DNA of 64,000 nucleotides from Parasponia andersonii. Its lineage: Eukaryota > Streptophyta > Magnoliopsida > Rosales > Cannabaceae. A program made the translations under genes and the position numbers. Under the pieces are notes generated by a model. It did not search any database. It had not been told where the DNA came from and was given only the letters and a program-made list of their open reading frames with translations. The DNA is taken from the NCBI GenBank assembly GCA_002914805.1, contig JXTB01000044.1, positions 358,452 to 422,451 on the forward strand, written 5' to 3'. Of this stretch, positions 48,601 through 59,925 are shown piece after piece (position 1 is the stretch's first letter; each line of letters begins with the position of its first letter).

Positions 48601-48897
48601 TACTTGTAATCATAAAAAGGGAATAAGGCATAGAACTAACCATAGTCGTCGGAGTCTCACAAATTCGTAGTTTCCTTTTGTACTGTTATTGGCTGCAAGA
48701 AAAGAGAGGGTTTCACCTATGAAAGGCAAACCCAGTTGGCCAGGGATTTGACTATTTTCAGTGCTGGAGGTCCTTGTCCAAGCTTTCGAAATGAAAAATG
48801 TTGCTCCAATAGAAAACACTGCCACCATAACAATGGTACCATAATAGTTATGTACAAGGAAGAGAAGGTCTTCCTTTGCTAGATTAAGATTGGCCAT
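45242..48897 (-). CDS. Cytochrome P450, CYP722-like (CYP85 clan), 9 exons, 493 aa
   Basis: Minus-strand exons: 48897-48641, 48149-47825, 47691-47542, 47361-47110, 46685-46599, 46054-45976, 45820-45714, 45560-45442, 45347-45242. All are GT-AG except intron 6, which is GC-AG. The N-terminal membrane anchor is at about residues 20-38 and a Pro-rich hinge (IPGQLGLPFIG) follows. The I-helix is SGETTT at about 301-306 (Ser replaces the usual Ala). The ExxR motif is ETLR at 361-364, and the heme loop is FGAGPRTCIG with Cys437. Exon count and motifs fit the CYP85 clan, and stretches such as EKLSDAELMDNLL and HIPRLRSGCP recall CYP722. Known CYP722 enzymes oxidise carlactonoic-acid-type strigolactone precursors at the ER; substrate here is inferred only from family. 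CYP722A versus C was not resolved. Confidence 0.9.
45567..45634. repeat. (TA)34 microsatellite in a P450 intron
   Basis: 68 bp of perfect TA repeats in intron 7 of the P450, starting 7 bp upstream of the exon 8 acceptor. Likely length-variable. The Tyr-Ile repeat frames read through it are not coding. Confidence 0.95.
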
Positions 48898-48985
48898 CTT
48901 TAGCTCTTTGAACTTGTCTGCTAATCAAGGAAAGATTGAGATTACAAGGTCAAGAGTTACTTTGGATGTTCAATCACCTGGAGCA

Positions 48986-48992
48986 TTTTATA
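48986..48992 (-). promoter_or_regulatory. TATA box of the P450 gene
   Basis: TATAAAA on the minus strand, about 90 bp before the ATG at 48897. Confidence 0.6.
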
Positions 48993-49494
48993 TGCACATA
49001 ATTACGTATGTGCAGGATTATTATATATATGTTTTAATATGCGACAAGTTGGTTTAGAAATATAAAACTTTTATAATAAGGTGGAGAATCTTAAGGAGGA
49101 TATTGCTTAGCAGATTCGGCTTAGGAAAAAGACAATTTGTAAATTATAATTACTATAGACTAATTTATTTATATTGTTTCAATAAAGGTTAACTTTCACA
49201 GTGATTAAGCCGACGTTTCCGTTTCACACACACCAATTTAAAAGATATTTTTTTTAGTCATTGGATTATTGATCTAACAGTTACTATAATTTACGTAATT
49301 GAGAAAAATTATAATAAAAATAAATACTCATTGTTTAATATTTTTATCTTTCCAACTTTTATCATACGTGCATAATCAATTTTAATTGAAAAAACCATAC
49401 CTATGAATCGGTATAAAAAATATTACACATGCTATAGATTTGAGTTTACAAATTATTGCAAACTAGACACAGAGCCCATGATGCCTGCCATGAC
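48993..49494. other. P450 upstream region
   Basis: AT-rich, about 500 bp, with no recognised element. A solo LTR bounds it at 49495, so only about 0.6 kb of non-repeat sequence precedes the P450 start codon. Confidence 0.5.
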
Positions 49495-50040
49495 TGTCAC
49501 AATCCAAAAATCGGATTAGTGGCAGAAGGGAAATTTAACAAAGAAGAGAAATTCTTTGATTTATTTGAAAAGTGTCTAAAAAATTCTAGTTTTATAAAAT
49601 GGTCCATTTAAATAAAATATTTAGAATTTCATCTCTGTGAACCTCTCCCACAATTCGTATACACCATTAAACATAGATCGAATAAATACCGAAAAATATA
49701 AATTAAATATAAGTTCAAGCATCATCATCATCTACGTCAGAATCAAACATCAGAATAGCATACATGAGTTCATAGACAAAAATAGAATATAGTAATATTG
49801 GTTCAATACTAAAACATAACCCAACTAGTCTAAACACCATAACAACATACTTCAAGTATTACTAAGATAACAAACTACAATTAAATGACCTCTTATTTCT
49901 CTTGATCATCAAGATCGCATTGGATACTACCTGAAGAAGGGAAGAAGAGAGTGAACATATAATGCCCAGTAGGAAAAATAGTTACCTCAATCAAAAACAT
50001 TTTTGTGGTGGAAAGTCCTTATATGGTTAGTTTAAATCCA

Positions 50041-50075
<35 letters not shown>

Positions 50076-51137
50076 AATATAATGCTCCAAAACCGGAAAT
50101 CCATATGTCTATGTATAAATAAATTAGTATAATCATAACCATTCAATTTTACATACATATGACACAAATCAACCCATACCCATGAGCTCATATCCTTTCA
50201 TTTGTGAAAATCCAGGATGATGGAAACCTAGGATGAAGGCACTAAGTGTACCTAACAGCTTACCTGACATTTAAGCCTATACCCCAAAGGGACATCCATG
50301 TACTGCTTACCAAACTTAGATGGATATCCGAATTAACTACGCTTGCCAAATAGGGAGGTAATTAGAAATAACAAGCCCCGTGCGAGTTTATAAACTCTAC
50401 ACAGATGGTGGAGCATGTAGCACCACACTGTAAACCCACAATGCTAACACGATACTCATATATGATCCTATGACACGTACAATACAGAATTGAAGTGTAA
50501 AAATAATCATACTTTGGTTTTTCAATAAAATAAGTATACCAGGTTTATAGTAAAATAGAAAGCATAACAGTGCTATTTTTGATATACCCAAAAATAACTT
50601 ATACTCAGAAAATTCCCAGAGTAATACAGTATATATCATATAATCACATTCTACCACATATATTCAAATAACTCAAAAACCACGTTTATTCTCATATATT
50701 GCAGAAAAGAAGTTTTATTTGAAAATAGTATAAAACGAAGGTAACTAAATTCCTACCTCATAAGAATAGTGATACCACACTGTTGAAACCTCAAGGTATC
50801 GGTGACGATTGCTTGGAGGGTCGAGAACCAATTCTAAGCCCTCATTCGTCCTCTTGCGAAAAACTAACTTCTCAACAGAGCTTCAACTTCTTAAACGAAC
50901 TTTTTTGCTGAATTCCTAGCACTCAAAATAGCTAAGTAAGCCGTCCGATTTCGATTTTCGTGCCAGTCACCAATTATAGGATATATATATATATATATAT
51001 ATATATGTAACTTCTTCATTTTCTGAATACAATCCAAAAATGATAACAAAATATGATCAAACAGCCAGATTAAAAAGTCAAACTTAAGTTCAAAATAGCA
51101 AAAAATTACAACTTTTGATTCGGATAGTTTGAGATTA

Positions 51138-51209
<72 letters not shown>

Positions 51210-51701
51210 TAATGATCCTTGCGATGAGATGAATCCAACGAGCCCGGTTAGAGGTCAAATGGTGGCAGGAGTAGTCGTCGGTGACCAAAAACGTCCACGG
51301 CATTTGGTAGCTCTGGCGGCTGTGGGAGCTGGGCAACAAGTTGCTAGTAGCACAGCGAAGCTTTGCTAGGGGTCCTAGTGGCCGGACGACAACCGGTGGG
51401 TGGTGCCTGGGTTTTGCTCCTTTGGTGGCTTCGTCGGGAGAGAAACATAGAAAGAATGAGGGAGGAAGAAAGAGAAATGGGGGAAGAAGAAGGCAAACCC
51501 ATGTGGGTTTGCATGGGATTGTGCAATTATCTCAAAATTGCAAAACAGTCTCCCAACTTTTAAATCTTTTCATTTTAGTCCTTTACAAAAATTACAATTT
51601 AGTCTATACACTTAAAACTTTTGCAACTTAGTCCCTCCAATTTAATAGTCCGAAAATCATAAAAATGACCAAAATACCCCTTAAAATTCTTGGGTTTTAT
51701 A
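49495..51701 (+). mobile_element. Solo LTR, copy 3 of the 2.2-kb family
   Basis: Starts TGTCACAATCC and ends TGGGTTTTATA, a family CA end with one transition. Flanks ATGAC (49490-49494) and ATGAT (51702-51706) form a 5-bp duplication with one C/T change. Length is 2207 bp. It aligns with copy 2 along its whole length: early GTGGCAGAAGGG, middle ATCGCATTGGATAC, AT tracts, GC-rich tail. No internal domain is present, so it is a solo LTR. It sits upstream of the P450 gene in the opposite orientation to that gene. Confidence 0.87.
51140..51206. repeat. (AT)n microsatellite inside solo LTR 3
   Basis: About 66 bp of AT dinucleotides. The matching place in copy 2 (18578-18587) has only a few units, so the tract expanded after the copies separated. 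Confidence 0.9.
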
Positions 51702-51706
51702 ATGAT

Positions 51707-52367
51707 GGTTATAAAAAAAAAATCTGAGGAAAAAGACACTATTTTCTAATTGTCTGTGATATGAGAGGAATGAGATAAGACCAAAATCCTCATTATTTGA
51801 TAATAGGAGAAGGTGGAAGAAAGGGTAAAGATTATAGTTAGAATAACTACTCTACTATTTGAGTGGGTATCTCTTTTTCAAAGTCTCTACAATTTTGGAA
51901 TAATTGAAAATTAGTTATAATTGAAGATTTGAAATCATTTTTTGGATCAATTCTCTCCTAAAATTCTTCTTACCAAACAATCATTAGACCCCAAATCCAT
52001 CCAATAATCCCCTCATCCTTTTCCTTTCTTCCACTTCTCCTTCCTAAGAATATCTTCTCCTTCCTAAGAATATGGAATAATAGATGAGATCTATTTTTAG
52101 TACTTTCTTTTTGGTCTTCCTGAATTCTATTGACTTCAGGAGCTTATATTGTGCCTTTTTGGTCTCTAATGTGATATTTGAAAGTATAAGGGCTAAGTTA
52201 AAGGTTATTCATGTTTTATTAATTTTTCTTTGCGTGGCTAAACGATTAAACGTGTTCAATTTACCTTGGAACCAATAGGAATTGAATTGATCTTTCAACC
52301 AAAGGTGAATGAATTTACCAATACCATGAGAATATTACAAAATTAGAACTTTGTGACTACCTTGTAA
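51707..52367. other. Intergenic DNA before the AAA-ATPase pseudogene
   Basis: AT-rich. A direct repeat of CTTCTCCTTCCTAAGAATAT occurs at about 52035-52073. Part may derive from the lost 5' end of the pseudogene, but no homology can be read. Confidence 0.4.
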
Positions 52368-53385
52368 TTGTTGCAAGACTTGTTCAAAGCTCAAACTCCA
52401 ACACTCACCTTAGTCTTCCACAAAGGCAATGAATTTGGCGGTCGCAACCAAATCTACGAATCTGCCAATGTTTATCACGACACCCTATGCCGTGGAATTG
52501 AAACCAAGAGGCTCAACGTCTGCAAAAATCCCAAAGAGAAAGGGTTGGTCTTTCAGCTCGAAAACGGCGAGAAGGTCACCAATTTGTACCAGGGGATCGA
52601 GCTTTAATGGAGATTCGTACGCTCCAAGCTCGAAAAGAAGAGCCTGTGGGATAGTTCCGAGAAGTGATACTACGAATTGAGCTCCCATAATAAGCATGAA
52701 GACAAAGTCTCTAACTCTTATATCCCTTTCAACTCGATAAGGCCAAAGTTATTAGTGATGAGAAAGGGGTCTTGAAGATGCACACTCTGAACAATTCTTA
52801 TAACTCGCCAAGTAGTAATAGAGTCAACTGGTAATCCATTAATCTCGAACACCCTGTAACTTTTGAGACTATAGCCATGGCCTTGAAGAAAAAGACTAAT
52901 ATTTTAAATGATCTCGATGGGTTTGTGAAGAGTAAAAAGTTTTACAAGAAAGCTGGGAGAGATTGGAAATGAGGCTACTTGTTGTATGGACCGCCGGGGA
53001 CTGGTAAATCGAGCTTGGTGGCAGCCATTGCTAACCACCTTAAGTTATAAATATTTATATATATATATATATATGGTTGCNCGTTGGATCACCATTAGAT
53101 GGTGATCCAATGACTATAATGAAGTGCATGAAAAGACGTGCATCATTAATGCTCTTTCTCTCTCTTACTTTTTACAATAAAAAAATATATGTGCTAAATT
53201 TTCATTGGCCAAATTGATACCTATGCATAGGTAAAAAAAAAAATACCTACTGGATTGGTACCCTATATATATATATATATATGATTTTCAGCTTGCTAAT
53301 ATAAGCCGAGACTCAGGCCTGAGAAGGTTGCATTTGGCAACAGCCAACTGGTCTGTACTTGTCATCATTGAGGATATTGACTGTC
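52368..53385 (+). pseudogene. BCS1-like AAA-ATPase pseudogene
   Basis: Fragment of the plant AAA-ATPase family related to mitochondrial BCS1 (AAA-ATPase-associated domain plus AAA domain). The N-terminal associated-domain part reads 52368-52604 (NQIYESANVYHDTL; ETKRLNVCKNPKEKGL) to a TAA. Later parts need frame changes: LNDLDGFVKSKKFYKKAGRDWK, a TGA, then Walker A GPPGTGKS at 52987-53010. After an inserted MITE the sequence resumes with GLRRLHLATANWSVL and Walker B VIIEDIDC (about 53361-53384). The copia LTR at 53386 removes the rest. The first exon part and the C-terminal region are missing. Confidence 0.88.
53047..53285 (+). repeat. MITE inserted in the AAA-ATPase pseudogene
   Basis: Noncoding insert between the Walker A helix (ANHLK) and the segment that should follow it closely. 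It contains a perfect 12-bp stem (53084-53095 with 53099-53110, loop TAG) beside an N at 53081. A stretch at 53164-53262 matches 16630-16720 reversed, and the ends are AT repeats. Confidence 0.6.
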
Positions 53386-54637
53386 TGTTAGGTCCATGGT
53401 GTTGACCTGTGTTGGCAAACAAATTAGTAAAAATAATAAACTCAAGTTGTTGTGAGAAAAACTAACAAGTTATTACAATAAGTCTACTGATGTAGTAAAA
53501 TACTTGTTGCAACAGGTTTACAAGATCACTTATAATGGATTTGTACCGGCCGAAAATCCATTTTTGAAAACTTTTTATTCTTGTATCCTTTAGCTTAATT
53601 TTCCTTACTAAACATTTCTAGAAGGATAATATAGATTATTATTGTTTGATTTTTGTGACTAAATTGGATCTAATTGATTGAGATAATTTATCTCAATTTA
53701 CCTTTAATTAACTTTCCATTTTTAGCTTGATTCTTGCTCATTATTACCCTAAATCTTGGTTAATGATTATTGACAGGTATATTAACAGAATTATGGTTAT
53801 ATTTCATCTATTATGGTGCAGATTACAGTTTTATTAAATTAATATAATTAATTTTATGAGCTATCAAGATTTTGTGATGAAATATGTTGTAACAAACTTA
53901 ATGTACCTGGACACATTTTATGGACAATTTATAAAAGCTATTGCAACAGATTTCTGACTATCTAAATAAAGAATGATAACAGATTTTATGACAAATCATT
54001 CATTTCTTAGTTGAGCTTGTTCATACTAAGAGAGCATGAGTTTGGGGATGGAACTTCATCTATAAAAGTTCACCAAGTCCAAGGGATTGGTATGCATTTC
54101 ATTTGAGAGAAAATACTCTTTGAGAGAGCTTTTATGTGAGGCATAGAGTTTGTTCTATTGCCATTGTGAGACTTAGAGAGCTTTAGGGTTTTCTAGGTAT
54201 TTTATCTGAGTGTTTTTGTTCTTCGGGAGGAAGAACATTTCGTCTTCGGGAGGAGATATATTCAGACTAGTAAAGAGAGTTCATATGCGAAGGATCAACT
54301 AGACAAGGGGACTCGCTAAATAATTTTGGTAGAGTTGTTACAATACATTGCGACAATTGAAAAGAGAGAGTTTTTTATTGCATTAGTCAATTGGTGTTTG
54401 TAATCTTAATACTTTACTAATTTATTTAATCTCTAGGTGTGGCCCCATAGAGTAGGAGAGGTCTGAACCACGTTAAAAATATCTTGTGTTCATCTCTTTT
54501 TTTTTTTTGTTTTCTGTTGCAAAATATGCACTCATTGTTACAACACATTTTATCTGCATATTACAATATAATTAATTAAATATTAATTTAATCAATTAAT
54601 TAATTATTTGGTAATATTTAATAAAACAGATCTTTCA
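53386..54637 (+). repeat. 5' LTR of copia element 1
   Basis: 1252 bp, TGTTAGGTCC...TCTTTCA. The first 140 bp match 59940-60078. Contains GTTGCAACA at 53506-53514, GTTGTAACA at 53886-53894 and ATTGCAACA at 53940-53948. Confidence 0.85.
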
Positions 54638-54639
54638 TT

Positions 54640-54650
54640 TGATATCAGAG
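54640..54650 (+). other. Primer-binding site, tRNA-iMet type
   Basis: TGATATCAGAG, two bases after the LTR. One mismatch to the usual TGGTATCAGAG. Confidence 0.8.
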
Positions 54651-54718
54651 TAGAGTCATTTAAATATTAGTGAGATTTTTGAATTTTCTGATCTATTTCA
54701 ATATCTCATCCACCATTA

Positions 54719-55683
54719 TTGGATGAGACCAATTATTCGTACTGGAAGTCCAAGATGAGGGTATTTATTCAAGCTTTGGATATTAAAGTTTGGAGATCAA
54801 TCCTTACTGGATGGTCACGTCCTATAATCAAAGCTGATGATGGAACCGTTTTATTAAAGCCAGAAATTGATTGGTCCCCTCAAGATGACCTGTTGGCCAG
54901 CTACAACACCAAGAATTTATATACAATTTTTAATAGATGTGATGTAGAGCAAATCAAGTTGATCTCTTTATGTGAAACTGTAAAAGAGGTATGGGCAGGT
55001 GATGTTAAGCATAATAAACTTACTTCTCTCATTACTAGATTTGAGGAATTACGTATGGAAGAAAATGAAACTTTGTCTGGATATTATTCTAAATTGTATA
55101 ATATTGCTAACAAATCTTTTGCTATTGGTGAAAAGATCCCTGAATCTGTATTGGTTAGAAAGATTGTCAGGTCTCTTCCAGATCGATTTCAGCCAAAGAT
55201 TGTTGCAATAGAAGAAAGTAAGAATCTAGACATAATGAAGGTGAATGATTTGATGAGTTCCCTACGGGCTTTTGAAATGAATTTTAAAAGCAGGAGAAGA
55301 AGAAATCAATTGCTTTTAAGACAACATAAGAAAGTGTGTAACCCTCAAATGAAGAAAATGATGATGATGAACCTACCCTACTCACCAAAAATTTCAAGAA
55401 ATTTCTAAAGAATGTAGGAAAAAATTCAAAAACTAATTCCTCTTCCATCAAAACTACGAAAGATAAGTCTTCTTCCAAATCTATTAATTCTTCAAATAAA
55501 AAGGATATTCAATGTAGGGAATGTGAGGGATATGGTCATATTCAATCAGTGTGTGCCAACACCCTGAAAAGGAAATCAAAAGCCATGACCACTACCGAGA
55601 GTAATGAAGAATTTGATGGAAGCAAAGAGGAAGCCATTGTAAGTAATGTTACTTTCACTACCTCTTTGTTTGATGACTCATAA
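54719..55683 (+). pseudogene. copia gag remnant with zinc knuckle
   Basis: Open for 229 aa from 54719. The start MDETNYSYWKSKMRVFIQAL is the typical copia gag (UBN2/DUF4219) entry, and the DIMKVNDLMSSLRAFE segment is its usual late helix. A frameshift near 55310 moves the nucleocapsid knuckle CRECEGYGHIQSVC (55513-55554) to another frame, which ends at the TAA 55681-55683. Confidence 0.85.
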
Positions 55684-56297
55684 TTTGTGTTGCAGAAAGA
55701 TGCAGATTCTATTGCAACAAAAACGGTCTATTATAACACTTCTATTGTTGAAGATGTTGTAATAGAATCTATGAATTCAGATGATGTTACAACAAAAGTC
55801 GGTTCAGATGGTGATGAATTAGAATCGGATAAGGATTCAATTCGAGTGGCATATCAGAAAATATACACTCAATGATTAAAGGTTTGTTCTGATAATCATC
55901 TTTTGATAAGTAATAACACTACACTTATGAAATCTAAAGAAGAATATGAAATAAAAGTGCAAAGTTTGAATTCTATAATCTCTGAAAAAGATAGAAAACT
56001 AAAAGAATTATCTGTTGAACTTGAGAGAACTGGAAGGTTAGATCGCATTCTGACAACTGGAAAATCCTCTGAAGACAATAGTGGATTGGGCTTCAAAGAT
56101 ATGAGATCTAATTCTGAAACTGTGTTTGTAAAACCAACTGCATATGTTGCAGCAATTTCAAAGTCTGTTGCAACAACTTCACAATCTGTTGCAACCACTT
56201 CACGGTCTGTTGCAATAATAAGTAAAGCTGTTGTTCGTTCAAATCCGAGTGGTAAGACCTATAAGTTTGTTCACCATTTGTCATTTTTGTGGAGTTA
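55684..56297 (+). pseudogene. copia gag-integrase linker with heptad repeats
   Basis: Two open pieces (55687-55875 and 55903-56298) rich in Ser, Asp and Glu with a probable coiled coil (KVQSLNSIISEKDRKLKEL). The end holds four 7-residue repeats of the type SVATTSQ, encoded by 21-bp units with GTTGCARCA-like words at 56146, 56167, 56188 and 56209. No protease motif is certain in this stretch. Confidence 0.6.
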
Positions 56298-56479
56298 AAG
56301 GTCACATTTGACCAAGGTTTTTTACAATAATGATTTTTTTTTGAGAACAATTATTTGAACAAATCATTTGTTTATCCATCTCAAAGAAAAACACCTAGGC
56401 CCAAAATTGATTTGCAAACTGGTTCCAAGCCAGTTTAAGGAAGAGAATCTGATGTTAAATATTTTGTTGCTTTTAAATT

Positions 56480-57825
56480 TTTAAGATCATATGCTACTAA
56501 CTCACGATATTTTGATAGTGGCTATTCTAGACATATGACAGGTAATCAAGAAATTTTGACACGTTACAAATCTGTGACAAATGAAGAAGTCACTTTTAGA
56601 TATGGAGTCAAGAGAAAAGTTCGTGGTAAAGGAACTTTAAATATTGATGAGATCGTGGTAAAGGAACTTTAAATATTGATGAGATGCCAAGATTGAAAAA
56701 TGTGCTTCATATGGATAGACTTAAAGCTAATTTAATTAGCATAAGTCAAATTTGTGATCATAATTTTTTTTGTTAATTTTTCACGTGATAAATGTTAGGT
56801 ATTGGATCATGATGGAAATTGTATTATACTTGGGTTCAAATAGAAACATGTCATAATATTACTATTAATAATACTGATTTATAGCATGAAAGACTTAGGC
56901 ACTTAAATTTTAAATCTTTGAAAAGAATTACAAATGTAGGTCTTATTCGTGATTTGCCAAAACTTGATAGTCAGTCACCTGGTGTGTGTGGACCATGCCA
57001 ATAGGGAAAACAGTTGAAAATAACACACAAAGTGATCCAAAGCATCACAACAACAAAGGTTTTAGAATTATTACACATGGATCTTATAGGTCTAGTGCAA
57101 GTCGAAAGCATTGCAGGTAAACATTACATTCTTGTGTGTGTGGATGATTTTTCCATATTTATTTGGGTTGATTTCTTGAAAGAAAAATTGGACACTTTTG
57201 ATGCTTTTAGAAATTTGTGTGTAAAATTCAAGGTTAAAAAAAATTGTAATATTTGAAAAATAGTACGAATTCGAAGTGATCATGGAAAAGAATTTGAAAA
57301 CACCATTTTTGTTGATTTTTTTAAATTACCTAGGATTGCTTATGAATTTTTTGCCTCTAAAACACCAGAACAAAATAGTGTCGTAGAAAGAAAGAACCGT
57401 ACCTTACAAGAAATAGCCAGTCATGTTAAATAGTAAGAAGTTGTCCAAAAGACTATGGGCTGAAGCGATAAACACTGCTTGTTATACAATTAATCGTGTC
57501 TATCTTCAGCCAGGTACAAAAAAAAACTCCCTATGAGTTTTGGAGAGGTAAGAAACCTAACCTTGGTCATTTTCATATCTTTGGATGTGCTTGTTACATC
57601 TTAAATGATAAGGAGCATCTTGGCAAATTTGATTCTACGAGTGACAGTGGGGTCTTTCTCGACTATTCTAATAACAGTAGAACTTATCCTGTGTACAACA
57701 TGAGAACTCAAACTATTATGGAATTGACCAATGTTATTATTGATGATTTCAAAGATTTTGTAGAATTCTCAAAAGAGACGGAGATTGACAGCTTTACTAA
57801 TGAAGCTGTACAGAGATCTGATTAG
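56480..57825 (+). pseudogene. copia GAG-pre-integrase and integrase remnant
   Basis: The protease-like HMTG segment is near 56530 and the pre-integrase HERLRHLNFKSL part near 56885. Integrase core Asp residues lie in HMDLIG (about 57075) and SDHGKEFE (about 57280), and the core Glu in PEQNSVVERKNRTLQE (about 57365). The integrase tail TPYEFWRGKKPNLGHFHIFGC starts at about 57523. Stops and shifts occur at several points. A near-perfect 31-bp tandem repeat lies at 56621-56682. Confidence 0.82.
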
Positions 57826-57837
57826 ACTCTTGCGAAA

Positions 57838-59530
57838 ATGCCTGATCCTATTGCAACATCTGCTCTTAACTTTGTTCTAGATTCCTTGCAGGAACAAGCA
57901 GAAACATCATGTCAGACTCCTGTCGCAACGAAAGTTGTTGAAGTCCCAAAGTTTGTGTTCTCAAAATCAAAAGGTCATAAACTTGTTGTGATCCCAACTC
58001 CAGCAGTTTCGCCAGCTGTTGCAATGAAATCCCAAAGGAAAAAGGCTACTGTGTCAAAAGCCATTGCAACAAAAGATGCTGCCTCTGAATCCTCTATACC
58101 AAAAAATGTTGCAGCAACAAAAAAGGTAGATCCTGCACCTGTTGCAACAAAAGAAAAGAAGACAGCTAAATCTTCGAGTTTCAAATCAAAGAAGTCACAA
58201 TAATCTATCGCAACATCACCTAAGACAATATCAGCTACCTCTGTCAAAGAAACCACGGCTCCAGTGAAAGAAGTCCCTATTCGTCCAATTGTTGCACTAA
58301 CTTCAAAGAAGAGTGCAACAACATCAGAAATTGAAGAAGACCCATCAATGGTACTTTAAGAAGATCTCTCTGACATACCTGAGAAGAATATCCCAAAACA
58401 CCAAGAAGGAGATTCTCTAGAAGCTGTTGCAATAGAAATAGCAACCGGGTATGACATATCTCTTGCACACTTATCTGTATTTTATACTGTTGAAAATGAG
58501 GAATACATGGATGAATATGAGAGAAGAGGATTTATAGATGACAGAAACTTTAACTTGGATTCTTTTAAGCCACTAGGAATCGTGAAAATTTTGAAAGAAA
58601 GAAAGTGGTTAAAAACAGTTTTCAAAATTAAGGGTTATATTCCTAGAATTATACCAGAGTTTTATTGCAATATTCGATAGGAGATGGCTGACCCTGAGAG
58701 TCCATTTTATCAAAAAATCTTTCTTCAAGAGCATGCCTATGATTTCAGTTATCAAGTTATAGCTGACTATCTTGATATACCTGTTGTTGCAACTAATGAC
58801 TATGAGAAAGAATATAAGATTTATAAGGTAGCTTCAGAACTTTTGGGAGATTATTGAATGGCCTTCTCATTCAAGTACTATTAAGTCAGCTAATTTGATT
58901 TATAAGTAATCTAGCTTGCACAAGATGGCAATTCACAACTGGTGGCCAATAACTCATCTTCCCATAGTGGCAAGGTACTTTTCCTACTTTTTGTTTGATA
59001 TAAGCACAAGAATTGATATCAATCTACCCCAGATAATTTTCAAGCCATTTTTTATCTTCGTTGTGGAAAGAAAAAGACATAAGCTGATTTTTCTCAATCT
59101 AATTTTTGGGATTCTTCAAAAGTGACACCCTTTACAGCTGCTACTAAATTCTTTTCTCCAAGAACTCAATCAGTTAATTATCATTTGAAGGAAAAAGAAC
59201 TGACTGGACCTGTTGTAACTCCATTACCCTCAAAATCTATCACAAAGAGGACTTTTGGCAAGAAATCTATTGCAATAACTTCAACACCAGTTACAATAGC
59301 TTATTCATCCCCTTCGCAGGTTGCTGCTTCTACAGATTTGGAAGCTTTGACAGCTAATCAAGCCCAACAGTGTAAAAGAATAGAAGCTATAGAGAAAATG
59401 CAATTTTAGATCTTGGCAAAACTGACTGTTCAGGTAGGTTCCTACATGGCAGCCACTACTCCTGCTAGCTCTTCTCTGTCTGTTGCCCTTGTTTCCCTTG
59501 CTATTGTAACAGATCTTGACTAGCCACAGT
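57838..59530 (+). pseudogene. Extra open region replacing RT/RNase H
   Basis: A Lys/Ser/Thr/Ala-rich part (57838-58203, with repeated VATK/IATS words) is followed, through stops, by a globular part at about 58497-58860 (RGFIDDRNFNLDSF; IPEFYCNIR; YQVIADYLDIP). The globular part has the layout of the putative plant transposon protein domain found after pol in Athila elements, including the one at 29971 in this window. A third part (59122-59409) is again low-complexity. No RT motif (SFxQ, YxDD) is visible. Several stops make it a pseudogene. Confidence 0.65.
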
Positions 59531-59925
59531 CAGAAATACAAGAGGAGCTTAACTTGATTTGCTAATTGCAGGATCTTGGACAATGAACTTTTTTTTTTCC
59601 AAATTTTGTCTTAGTTTGTGGTGTTTTCAAGTTTTAGTTTGTTTGAGTTTGGGTCTTTCAAATTATTTTGTTATTTTCTTCAGACTTTGGATCTTTCTTG
59701 ACAAAAAAGGGGAGATATCAAAACTGTTGGCTGGTTATGTGTTTTAGGGAGAGTTTTATTTCTTATGCTCTTTTTTTATTCTCATATTTCTTACCATGTG
59801 ATTGTGTTTGTTAGGGGAGCATTTTTGTTTTGAATATGCATTTGGAAATTAATCATGTGTTTTTGTAGGTTGTTTTTGAACTTGAGTTATATTTCGATTT
59901 TGTGACTGATTTTGCCAAGTAGATA
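59531..59925 (+). other. Untranslated 3' part of copia element 1
   Basis: T-rich, noncoding. Nothing recognisable besides the approach to the polypurine tract. Confidence 0.5.

Noticed and set aside
39501-48897. A biosynthetic gene cluster of the Tm-1-like gene and the P450
   Set aside because: The two convergent genes belong to unrelated pathways; adjacency alone is no evidence of a cluster.
51106-51339. Open frame with Tyr-Ile repeats in solo LTR 3
   Set aside because: Artefact of the (AT)n tract.
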